Source of the DNA: JACKCD01 sp041390905
GTDB lineage: Bacteria > Chloroflexota > Anaerolineae > Promineifilales > Promineifilaceae
Length of the DNA: 64,000 nucleotides
Direction of reading: 5' to 3'
Assembly: GCA_041390905.1 (NCBI GenBank)
Contig: JAWKPA010000013.1
Location: 372,001-436,000, forward strand
Shown here: one piece after another, positions 48,570-55,874 of the stretch
Layout of the letters: each line of letters starts with the position of its first letter
How positions within the stretch are numbered: position 1 is the stretch's first letter
Notes under the pieces: model-generated
Seen by the model: only the letters and a program-made list of their open reading frames with translations
What the model was told of the DNA's origin: nothing
Databases searched by the model: none
Position numbers and translations under genes: made by a program

Positions 48570-51008
48570 CTTACTGAATACCGGAATGCCCGGTAGCGTG
48601 AAAATAAAACAACTGCCACCGTTGGCTGATTCTTCAGCCCAAATACGGCCGTTATGCGCGTTAATGGTCATTTTGCAAAAGGTGAGGCCGAGGCCGGTGC
48701 CGCGCACCTGCGCCCCGCCCTGATTGGTTCGCATATAGCGGTCAAAAATGAGTTCGCGGGCGGCGGCGGGAATGCCGGGGCCGGTGTCGTTGATGAGGCA
48801 GCGGGTACCGGGTTCATGTGTTTCTGCGGCCGCACCGTCTGTGGTGTCCGGCTCGACCCGGCACACGACTTCGCCGCCGGCCGGTGTAAATTTGAGCGCG
48901 TTGTCGAGCAGGTTCACCAATACGCGCCGCACCATTTCCTCATCTGCCCAGACGGGAGAAACGGCCGTTTCCACCTCCAGCCGCAGGGTAATGTTTTGCC
49001 GCTGCGCCAGCGGCTGTAGCCGTTCAACCACCGTTTGCGCCAGCCGCCCCAGGTTCATGGCATCAGGGTCAATCACCGCCTGCCCCGCCTCCATGCGGTT
49101 GATGTCCATCAGCGAATCCACCATGTCGAGCATATCATGGCACGCCTGTCGGGCATCATCAAGCAGTTCCTGTGTTTGCAGCGGCGTAGCCTGCCCTAAT
49201 AATAAATTTGTAGCCGACGATTCCAATCCTCGCTCCGGGAAAGCCAGGGAGCGAGGATTGGAATCCTCGGCTACGTTTTCAGGAGCGGAAAGCTGGCTGG
49301 TTGCCAGGTTGAGGTTGCTGAGGATGGTGGTGATGGGGTTGCGGAGGTCGTGGACGATCATGCGGGTGAGGTCGGTGCGCCGTTCGGCCAGTTCGTGGGC
49401 GGCGGTCACATCCCGAAACAGCATCAGCCAGCCGAGCAACTGGCCGTCTTCGCTGAGAACGGGGGCTTCGCTGCGTTCGATGGCGCGGGTGGCGGTGCCG
49501 AGCGTGGTTTGGTAGACAACGGCCGTTTCTGGCAGGGTGGGTGGGGTGGAAACGGCCGTTAATCGCTGCCCCAACTGCCCCAGTTCCGCCTCCCTGTAGC
49601 CCAACCGCGCCGCCGCCGCCGGGGGTAGCTGGTCGCCCGGCTGCAAACGGCTGTCTAACAGGGATAGCGCCATCGGGTTTAGCAGCACCACCCGCCCGTG
49701 CCGATCCACCATCAGCACCCCTTCCTGAATGCTGTTGAGCAGCGCCTGTAGCTGCCGCAGCCGCTGCGCCAACGCCTCATCCGTCAGGTTGTAAAGCCGC
49801 ACCGTTTCGCCATAGAGCCGCGCATTCTGGATGGCGGCACTGGCCTGGTTGGCAATGGCAACAAACAGTTCCCGGCTCCAGCGGCTAAACCGTTGCCCGC
49901 CGCGCCCACGCTGTAGCACCATCACCCCAATCAGCCGTTCGGCGGTGGTGAGCGGCACGCCCAGCCATGCTTGCGGCGGCGGCTGGGGAATGGCGAGGCC
50001 GTGGCGGGGGGCAAAGATGAGATTACGGCTGTTTAATTCTAAAATGCGGCCATGATCGGCCACCCATTGGGTAAAGTCACTGGGGGAAAACGGCCGTTTT
50101 TCCCCCACCGAGGCCGCATTTTGCCAGCCACCCTGCTCATCATGCAGCCACAGGGTGAACTGATCCGCCAAAATCAGGTCGTTGACTTGCTGCTGGGTGC
50201 GCTCAATCACCGTTGGCAGGTCAAGCGTTTCCCGTAGTGAAGTACCCACGCTGTTGAGCGCGGCAAACTGCGTGATGTGCTGCGTCAGCGTGTACTGCCG
50301 CTGCCACGCCACCCAAAGCAACATGCTAACAATCATCACCCCCAGGCAAAAGATGACAAAAACGGGCATCCCGCTGCCCAAAAAGATGAGGCTGCCGAGG
50401 ATGGCAAACGGTGGCGTGAGCAGGCCATCGGCCACGACCCCCAGGCTGGCTTCGCGCCAAAAGGTGGGCCACGGCTGGCGCAGCCCCCACCACAAGAGCA
50501 GGCTGCCAGCAAAGAAAGCGACGGCATGGCTGGCGGTTAGCACGGCAAAGCCCGCTAGGTCGGTGTGGTTAAGGGGGATGGTGCTGCCAAACTGCCGGGT
50601 GAGCCAGGCGGCGGCGCACAGGGCCAGCAGTTGGCGCAGGGTGATGCCCAACCGCTGCCAGCGACCAGGCTGCGGCAGGTTGACGTTTTCCCAAATGGGG
50701 TGCCACAGCGGGCGGATGAGTTCGCTGAAGATGAGGCCGAGGGTGAGGAGGATAACGGCCGTTAATAAATCGCTCATCAGCAGGCTGCACAGGGCGACGA
50801 CAGGCATTAGCCCCAGGCTGCCAACGTGGGCGGGCAGGGAAAAATGGATGGTGATGACGTAGAGAAAGAGCAGCAGGACAAGTTGGGGCGTTTCGCGCTG
50901 TTGCGTGGCGGCCAAAATGGCAAGCAGCAGCACCAAAAAAAGAAAGCCCCATTCTGCCAGGCGGCGCAGCCAGGAATATTGGGTAAGGAGGGTTTGCCAA
51001 CGTGCCAC
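48564..51008 (-). CDS. Membrane sensor histidine kinase (TM - GAF - PAS - HisKA - HATPase)
   Basis: About 814 residues if started at GTG 51008 (MARWQTLLTQYSWLRRL). The N-terminal ~270 residues hold several membrane helices (WGFLFLVLLLAILAAT, LFLYVITIHFSLPAHV, AVILLTLGLIFSELI). A GAF domain follows (TVIERTQQQVNDLILADQFT), then a PAS domain (LLNSIQEGVLMVDRHGRVVL), HisKA with RMIVHDLRNPITTILSNL, and HATPase_c with LVNLLDNALKFTPAGGEV and INDTGPGIPAAARELIF. An ~30-residue insertion (VAEDSNPRSL...LESSATNLLL) encoded by a repeat lies between the two HisKA helices. No ribosome site is clear and the start is uncertain. Confidence 0.85.
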   Translation of the reverse strand: MARWQTLLTQYSWLRRLAEWGFLFLVLLLAILAATQQRETPQLVLLLFLYVITIHFSLPAHVGSLGLMPVVALCSLLMSDLLTAVILLTLGLIFSELIRPLWHPIWENVNLPQPGRWQRLGITLRQLLALCAAAWLTRQFGSTIPLNHTDLAGFAVLTASHAVAFFAGSLLLWWGLRQPWPTFWREASLGVVADGLLTPPFAILGSLIFLGSGMPVFVIFCLGVMIVSMLLWVAWQRQYTLTQHITQFAALNSVGTSLRETLDLPTVIERTQQQVNDLILADQFTLWLHDEQGGWQNAASVGEKRPFSPSDFTQWVADHGRILELNSRNLIFAPRHGLAIPQPPPQAWLGVPLTTAERLIGVMVLQRGRGGQRFSRWSRELFVAIANQASAAIQNARLYGETVRLYNLTDEALAQRLRQLQALLNSIQEGVLMVDRHGRVVLLNPMALSLLDSRLQPGDQLPPAAAARLGYREAELGQLGQRLTAVSTPPTLPETAVVYQTTLGTATRAIERSEAPVLSEDGQLLGWLMLFRDVTAAHELAERRTDLTRMIVHDLRNPITTILSNLNLATSQLSAPENVAEDSNPRSLAFPERGLESSATNLLLGQATPLQTQELLDDARQACHDMLDMVDSLMDINRMEAGQAVIDPDAMNLGRLAQTVVERLQPLAQRQNITLRLEVETAVSPVWADEEMVRRVLVNLLDNALKFTPAGGEVVCRVEPDTTDGAAAETHEPGTRCLINDTGPGIPAAARELIFDRYMRTNQGGAQVRGTGLGLTFCKMTINAHNGRIWAEESANGGSCFIFTLPGIPVFSKR
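49210..49274. repeat. Palindromic repeat inserted in frame in a histidine kinase gene
   Basis: GTAGCCGACGATTCCAATCC... (49210-49235) pairs with ...GAGCGAGGATTGGAATCCTC... (49249-49274), 25 of 26 bases, around a 13-base loop. The right arm is identical to the intergenic copy at 21237-21262. Length is 65 bp; with flanks the reading frame is kept and adds residues between the HisKA helices. Confidence 0.92.
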
Positions 51009-51069
51009 GGCGGGAGTGTAGCATGTTTTGCCAATGGCGTTAAGCTGGTTTTTGTTATACTCGCGGTCA

Positions 51070-52041
51070 ATGAACAGGATGATTTTTTTGCTGCTGCTGC
51101 TGTGGGGGAGCCTGATTGGGTGCCGTACTGAGGAAGCGGTGCCGGTGACGGCCACGCCGACGCCCAGCCCCACGCCGCCGATTGGGGTGGCGTTGATCAC
51201 CAGGGTGCGGCCTACAACGGCCGTTTTGCAAACCACCCCCACCCCCCTGCCAACTCCCACCGCCACCCCCACCCCCACCCCCATCGTCTATCTCATCGAG
51301 GCGGGCGACACCCTGCTCGATTTAGCCCTGCGCTATGGCTACACCGTGGCCGACATCGAATCGCTCAATCCGGGCATTCAGCCAGAGCTGCTGCAAATTG
51401 GGCAGCCTGTTGTTTTGCCGCCGCCGCCAACGGCCGTTTCCCAGCTTGCCCGCGCCACCCTCGTGCCGATCCAACTTCGGGTGACGCAAACCCGACTTTA
51501 CCGCAGCGCGGCGGGCAGCGGCTGGGCGGTGGGGGAACTGGTCAACGAGGGGAGCGTGGCGGCGGAGGGGGTGCGGCTGCAAATGGATTGGGTGAACGGA
51601 GCGGGGGAGATGGTGGCACAAACGGCCGTTTGGCTTGCCGCCTCACTTCTTCCCCCAGGCAGTGCCGCCCCCTTTGGCACGCTGCTGCCCGAACTGCCGC
51701 CAGACGTGCAGCCGGTGGTGTCGGTGGTCGGCGGGCAGTCGGCGGAGGATTTGGGGTCGCGTTATTTGGGGGTGGAAGCAACGGCCGTTTCCCTCAGCAG
51801 CAGCGAAGGGCAGGTGATGCTCACGGGTGAACTGGACAATCAGGGGGATCGGCCGGCTACCCAACTGCGGCTCATTGCCACCTTTTATGATGCGGCGGGG
51901 CAAATCAGCGGCTTTCAGGTGCAGGAATGGGCGGAGGGGGTGCTGGGTGTGGGGGAAAAACGGCCGTTTTCCCTCACCGCCGCCCCGCCGGGTGGGGAGG
52001 TGGCGGGGTATGGGCTGCTGGTGCAGGGGATTGGGGAGTAG
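51070..52041 (+). CDS. LysM-domain lipoprotein
   Basis: 323 residues. A lipoprotein signal (MNRMIFLLLLLWGSLIGC, Cys18) precedes a Thr/Pro-rich stalk (TPTPSPTPP...PTPTATPTPTP), then a LysM domain (IVYLIEAGDTLLDLALRYGY, VADIESLNPGIQPELLQIGQ). The C-terminal ~200 residues form beta-rich modules of the FxLyD type, with QLRVTQTRLYRSAAG and AVSLSSSEGQVMLTGELDNQG. LysM binds peptidoglycan or chitin-type glycans. It is transcribed away from the histidine kinase with only ~60 bp between starts. The C-terminal GIGE and stop lie in a family A repeat. Five AACGGCCGTT copies are inside. Confidence 0.88.
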   Translation: MNRMIFLLLLLWGSLIGCRTEEAVPVTATPTPSPTPPIGVALITRVRPTTAVLQTTPTPLPTPTATPTPTPIVYLIEAGDTLLDLALRYGYTVADIESLNPGIQPELLQIGQPVVLPPPPTAVSQLARATLVPIQLRVTQTRLYRSAAGSGWAVGELVNEGSVAAEGVRLQMDWVNGAGEMVAQTAVWLAASLLPPGSAAPFGTLLPELPPDVQPVVSVVGGQSAEDLGSRYLGVEATAVSLSSSEGQVMLTGELDNQGDRPATQLRLIATFYDAAGQISGFQVQEWAEGVLGVGEKRPFSLTAAPPGGEVAGYGLLVQGIGE

Positions 52042-52097
52042 AGATTGGGGATTGCCAACCTTCACCAATCTCCAATCTCTAATCTCCAATCTCCAAT
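52028..52097. repeat. GAGATTG-heptamer hairpin (family A) covering two stop codons
   Basis: GGATTGGGGAGTAGAGATTGGGGATTG, loop CCAACCTTCACC, then AATCTCCAATCTCTAATCTCCAATCTCC. The left part encodes the last codons and stop of the LysM lipoprotein; the right part encodes the last codons (LEIGD) and stop of the glycosyltransferase on the other strand. Confidence 0.9.
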
Positions 52098-53077
52098 ACC
52101 TCATCCATCACGGCCAAAATGCAGTCCACATGCTGCGTAAAATTGAACTGGCTGTCTACCGTGCGGTGGGCAGCTTCGGTCATGGCGGCCACGCAGGGCT
52201 GGTTTTCGGGAGCCAGCAGCCATCCGATTGTCTTCACATAGTCATCGGGGGTGTTGTTGACTATCAGCCCCGTTTGCTGGTGCTGAATATGGTCGGCCAC
52301 GCCGGGTGAGTCGGCGACGACGGTGGGAATGCCAAGCCACATGCTGTTGAGATAGGTTTGCTGCCCGGCGGCGCGGTGCAGCCCGTGGCGAATGGGGACG
52401 ATGTTGACAACGGCCGTTTGCAGCAGCTCCATAAACCGTTTGTGCGGCACCGGCCCCGCTGTCACGTTCGGCGGCAATGGTTGCCCATCCAGCAGTTTGG
52501 TGGCAAAGATAAAGGGGACGTGGGGAAGCTGCCGTGCCACCTCCAGCAGCGGCGCATAATCACGCTGGGCATTGCCCCCGGCAAACACATGGCCGACTCC
52601 TTGACGCGGTTCAGGCAAAATGTCGTCTGGGTCAATGGTATAAAAGTAGAGACAGCGGCGCAGTTTGGCTGGGTCAATCCCCCATGTCTGCGGAAAGATG
52701 GTCAATTCGGCGGTGGACTGCACTGCATAACAGGTAATGGCGCGGTCGGCCAGCCGCACCAGAATCCGCTCAAGGCGCCCTCGCCAACCACCTGTTGGCT
52801 CCCACATGCACCCCATCAGCACAATGACAGGGCGCAAACGGCGCGGCCAAAGGCCAATGACGGCACTGGCAAGCAGGTCGGGGTGAATGTTGCCCCAGGA
52901 GCTGGTGAGCAGAAGGGGTTGGCGACGAACGGCCGCTTTTAAAATATTCGCCGCGATTCGTAAACCGTCGCGCAGGGTGCTGGTTTGGGGGCGGTGGATG
53001 AGGGTGGCACGGGCAGCAAACTGTGAATGATCCAGGTAATCAATGGTGGTCGTAAAATGCTGTCGTCTGACTCCCAT
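52079..53077 (-). CDS. GT-B glycosyltransferase (group 1 type)
   Basis: 332 residues. A Rossmann-like N-terminal half has LLLTSSWGNIHPDLLASAVI and LRPVIVLMGCMWEPTGGWRG. The C-terminal half shows GVGHVFAGGNAQRDYAPLLE, AGPVPHKRFMELLQTAVVNI and MWLGIPTVVADSPGVADHIQ, then QQTGLIVNNTPDDYVKTIGW, the donor-binding region of GT-B enzymes (GT4-like). The sugar and acceptor are unknown. I chose ATG 53077 (MGVRRQHFTTT); the longer frame reads into a repeat. Its C-terminus LEIGD is encoded by a family A repeat. Confidence 0.8.
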   Translation of the reverse strand: MGVRRQHFTTTIDYLDHSQFAARATLIHRPQTSTLRDGLRIAANILKAAVRRQPLLLTSSWGNIHPDLLASAVIGLWPRRLRPVIVLMGCMWEPTGGWRGRLERILVRLADRAITCYAVQSTAELTIFPQTWGIDPAKLRRCLYFYTIDPDDILPEPRQGVGHVFAGGNAQRDYAPLLEVARQLPHVPFIFATKLLDGQPLPPNVTAGPVPHKRFMELLQTAVVNIVPIRHGLHRAAGQQTYLNSMWLGIPTVVADSPGVADHIQHQQTGLIVNNTPDDYVKTIGWLLAPENQPCVAAMTEAAHRTVDSQFNFTQHVDCILAVMDEVLEIGD

Positions 53078-53130
53078 TGTATTAGACAAGCATAGGCCTC
53101 TTACAATTTGGATTAAGCTGCAATAGGTTA

Positions 53131-53177
53131 GTAGGGAGTGGGGCGTAGGGTGTATTACTCTCCACTCCCTACTCCCC
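53131..53177. repeat. GTAGGG/GTGGGGC heptamer hairpin
   Basis: GTAGGGAGTGGGGCGTAGGGTG, loop TATTACTC, then TCCACTCCCTACTCCCC. It lies ahead of the glycosyltransferase start and just after the trpF stop. A related copy is at 1384-1444. Confidence 0.75.
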
Positions 53178-53181
53178 ACAA

Positions 53182-53835
53182 TCACAGCCGAGCGTTGGCA
53201 ATAAAGGCACGCAGGCGGTCGTGGTCTTTTTTACCGGGGCTGGCCTCCACGCCGCTGGCAACGTCAACGGCAAAGGGCTGCACTTGGGCCACGGCGCGGG
53301 CAACGTTGTCGGCGTTCAGGCCACCGGCCAGCATGATGCCGGGTGTTTCCTGGGCAAGCTGGGCGCCAATGTGCCAATCTCCCGTTTGGCCGGTGCCGCC
53401 GTGAAGGGTGGGGTGGTAGGTTTCGAGGAGGAGGCTGGGCTGGCCGGGTGCCATTTGGGGCGGCTGAAACCATTCGGCGTCGGTCTGGGCTTCTGCCAGG
53501 CTGGTGGGGCGCAGGGCTTTGTAGGAACGGCCGTAAATCGGTGATTCCGGGTCGCCAATTAGCTTTGGCACCTCGTTGCCGCTCAGTTGCGCCAAATCAA
53601 GCTGGCATTTGTCGAGAACGTCGGCCATATAAACGGCCGTTTCATCCACAAACACCCCCACCAGCAGCGGACAGTGCGGCAACTGCCGCAACTGCGCCAC
53701 CATCCCCTGCACGTCAGCCACGTTGGTGGTGCGTTTGCTGGGCGGGTAAAAAATAAAGCCCAAATAATCTGCGCCAGCTTCTACCGCCACCAGGGCATCA
53801 TCCAGATTTGTAATCCCGCAAATTTTTACTTTCAT
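53182..53835 (-). CDS. trpF: Phosphoribosylanthranilate isomerase
   Basis: 217 residues of a TIM-barrel enzyme. KVKICGITNLDDALVAVEAG carries the catalytic Cys; YLGFIFYPPSKRTTNVADVQ, VGVFVDE, LDLAQLSGNEVP, PGIMLAGGLNADNVARAV and VDVASGVEASPGKKDHDRLR follow, the last two being the phosphate-binding glycine loops. It converts phosphoribosylanthranilate in tryptophan synthesis. No other trp genes are near, so it is an orphan. The start is ATG 53835 (MKVKICG), not the longer frame. Confidence 0.93.
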   Translation of the reverse strand: MKVKICGITNLDDALVAVEAGADYLGFIFYPPSKRTTNVADVQGMVAQLRQLPHCPLLVGVFVDETAVYMADVLDKCQLDLAQLSGNEVPKLIGDPESPIYGRSYKALRPTSLAEAQTDAEWFQPPQMAPGQPSLLLETYHPTLHGGTGQTGDWHIGAQLAQETPGIMLAGGLNADNVARAVAQVQPFAVDVASGVEASPGKKDHDRLRAFIANARL

Positions 53836-54016
53836 CACAAGCTCCGATTGTAGCACAGCCGCTTTATCATCAAAAACTCATCTAAATCTACCAGAAAATT
53901 TACATCTTTGTGCCACAATGTATTGTAAGATTTACTGGAATGTAACGTGGTCAGTGGTATGTGGTATATCATTCTTTCTTTACCGTGCGCCAATGGCTTG
54001 TTTTATGGAGTAGCAA

Positions 54017-55138
54017 ATGAACCGGTCTTTCAAACTGTTTTCTGTTGCGGGCATAGATGTTCGCGTTCACATGACTTTTCCGCTGATCCTGGTTTGGGCG
54101 GCGTTTCAATTTGGGGTGCTGACTGGGGGTGGGCTTTCCGGGGCGTTATTTGGCGTCATTGTCGTGCTGCTGCTGTTTGGCATTGTGACGCTCCATGAAC
54201 TGGGCCACAGCTTTGCCGCGCTCCATTACAAAATCCCGGTGAAAAACATTGTGCTGCTGCCCATTGGCGGTGTAGCGCAGCTGAGGCAGATGCCCAGGGA
54301 GCCATGGCAGGAGTTTGTGGTGGCATTGGCAGGGCCGGCCGTTAACGTAGTGCTGGCATTGCTGTTGGGCGGCGTTGCTTTGGCCTTCAAAATTCCCGTG
54401 CTGGGCGGTTCAATCGGGGTCATTAACGGCACGGCTGCGCTGTCATTAACGGCCGTTTTCTCCTACGTCTTTGTCTCCAACTTGGCCCTGGCATTGTTCA
54501 ACCTCATCCCCGCCTTCCCCATGGACGGCGGGCGCGTGCTGCGGGCACTCCTGGCAATGGCTCTGCCCTATGCGCGGGCAACAGCCATTGCGGCGCGGCT
54601 GGGGCAGGTGCTGGCAGTAGCACTAGGGATTTACGGGCTGTTCAACGGCGGTATTTTCCTCATCTTGATCGCCTTCTTTGTCTACAACGGGGCGAGGCAG
54701 GAAAACGCCCTGGTACAGCGGCAGGCGCAGTTGGAGCAGGTGACGGTGGGGCAGGTGTTCTCGCGGCAGTTGCAGAGTTTACGGCCGTTTAATACCCTGC
54801 AAGATGCCCTGGCGTTGAAATCATTAACCGGCCAAACCAGCTTTCCCGTATACGATGGCTTCCGCTTTGTGGGGCTGCTGACGGGGGCGCAGTTGCAGGA
54901 TGGGCTGCAGCGGTTTAGCGGCTGGACGGCCGTTAATGACCTGGTGCGGCGCGATTTGCCCGTCGTTACACCGGGCGATTCGCTAGAGCGGGTGCAGTCG
55001 CTTTTGCAGCAGCACCAAACCGAGGCGTTGCCGGTGGTGGACGACCACACCTTTTTGGGCGTGGTTACGCTCAACCATTTGCGCGAGGTGTATCAGCGGC
55101 TGACGCTGGAGCGGCGCATTGTGGTTCAGCCAGCATAA
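54017..55138 (+). CDS. Site-2-type intramembrane metalloprotease (M50) with CBS domains
   Basis: 373 residues. LFGIVTLHELGHSFAALHYK holds the HExGH zinc motif (His60, Glu61, His64); FNLIPAFPMDGGRVLRALLA holds the DG motif. Several membrane helices surround them. After ~240 two CBS domains follow (LVRRDLPVVTPGDSLERVQS and LPVVDDHTFLGVVTLNHLRE), which may sense nucleotides. Such proteases cut membrane-bound anti-sigma factors and sporulation or cell-cycle regulators. The ATG is at 54017. Its 3' end overlaps a convergent SpoU gene by 68 bp. Confidence 0.9.
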   Translation: MNRSFKLFSVAGIDVRVHMTFPLILVWAAFQFGVLTGGGLSGALFGVIVVLLLFGIVTLHELGHSFAALHYKIPVKNIVLLPIGGVAQLRQMPREPWQEFVVALAGPAVNVVLALLLGGVALAFKIPVLGGSIGVINGTAALSLTAVFSYVFVSNLALALFNLIPAFPMDGGRVLRALLAMALPYARATAIAARLGQVLAVALGIYGLFNGGIFLILIAFFVYNGARQENALVQRQAQLEQVTVGQVFSRQLQSLRPFNTLQDALALKSLTGQTSFPVYDGFRFVGLLTGAQLQDGLQRFSGWTAVNDLVRRDLPVVTPGDSLERVQSLLQQHQTEALPVVDDHTFLGVVTLNHLREVYQRLTLERRIVVQPA

Positions 55139-55775
55139 AGGTAAGCGTATAGGCGGCAATGCCAAAGGCAACCGCCACATTCAGCGATTCCTTATGCCCC
55201 TGCATCGGGAGTTGCAGGACAACATCACACAGAGCCAGCAGGCCGGGGTCAACCCCGGCCTTTTCGTTGCCCACAATCAGCACCGGGGTTTGGTCGCTGG
55301 CCGGGGGGTGGAAGGTGAGCAGGGGCTGGGCGGTGGGGCTGGTTTCTAGGGCCCATAGGGGATGACCATGCTGTTTGAGCAAAACGGCCGTTTCCACCGC
55401 GTTTGTGTGATACGACCAGGCCACGGTTTCTTGCGCCCCCAGTGCGGCCTTTGCCAGCCTGGGTTGTGCCGGGGTGCTGGTAATGCCGCCCAGGTATAGG
55501 TGTTGCAGCCCGGCGGCATCGGCCGTGCGGAAGATGGAACCGACGTTGTGGATGCTGCGGATGTTGTCGAGCAGGGCAGAGAGGGGGCGTGGGGTAGAGG
55601 GAAAAACGGCCGTTTTTTCCCCCACCAAGGGCACAACCGGCGCAACAATCCTGGTTGCATGGCCGCAGCGCGGGCAGGCCAGACGGGTGGCTTCGGCAGC
55701 CAGGCTGGGGAAGCGAAAACGGCAGCCGGGGTGGCTGCACTCACAGAAGCAAAAGAGTTGGGTTTCTTGGTTCAT
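55071..55775 (-). CDS. SpoU/TrmH-type RNA 2'-O-methyltransferase with N-terminal zinc ribbon
   Basis: 234 residues. The N-terminus has FCFCECSHPGCRFRFPSL and LACPRCGHATRI, four to six cysteines in C-x-C...C-x2-C form, a likely zinc ribbon. The SpoU fold follows: SALLDNIRSIHNVGSIFRTA (motif 1), LIVGNEKAGVDPGLLAL (motif 2) and LQLPMQGHKESLNVAVAFGI (motif 3), with the trefoil-knot SAM site. It probably methylates a ribose in tRNA or rRNA; the zinc ribbon may hold the target. The C-terminal 22 residues overlap the convergent M50 gene. The start is ATG 55775. Confidence 0.9.
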   Translation of the reverse strand: MNQETQLFCFCECSHPGCRFRFPSLAAEATRLACPRCGHATRIVAPVVPLVGEKTAVFPSTPRPLSALLDNIRSIHNVGSIFRTADAAGLQHLYLGGITSTPAQPRLAKAALGAQETVAWSYHTNAVETAVLLKQHGHPLWALETSPTAQPLLTFHPPASDQTPVLIVGNEKAGVDPGLLALCDVVLQLPMQGHKESLNVAVAFGIAAYTLTFMLAEPQCAAPASAADTPRANG

Positions 55776-55874
55776 AAATAGTTCTATGGTACTTAAATTT
55801 CACACTTTCCGTGCGTCGCTCAAGCGTTTAGTTGTGGTATACTGTATCACCCTTGACCAACTATTTTATCTTAA

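Noticed and set aside
48564..51284. Longer version of the histidine kinase beginning GVGVGVAVGVG
   Set aside because: The extra residues are the antisense of the Thr/Pro-rich stalk of the divergent LysM lipoprotein.
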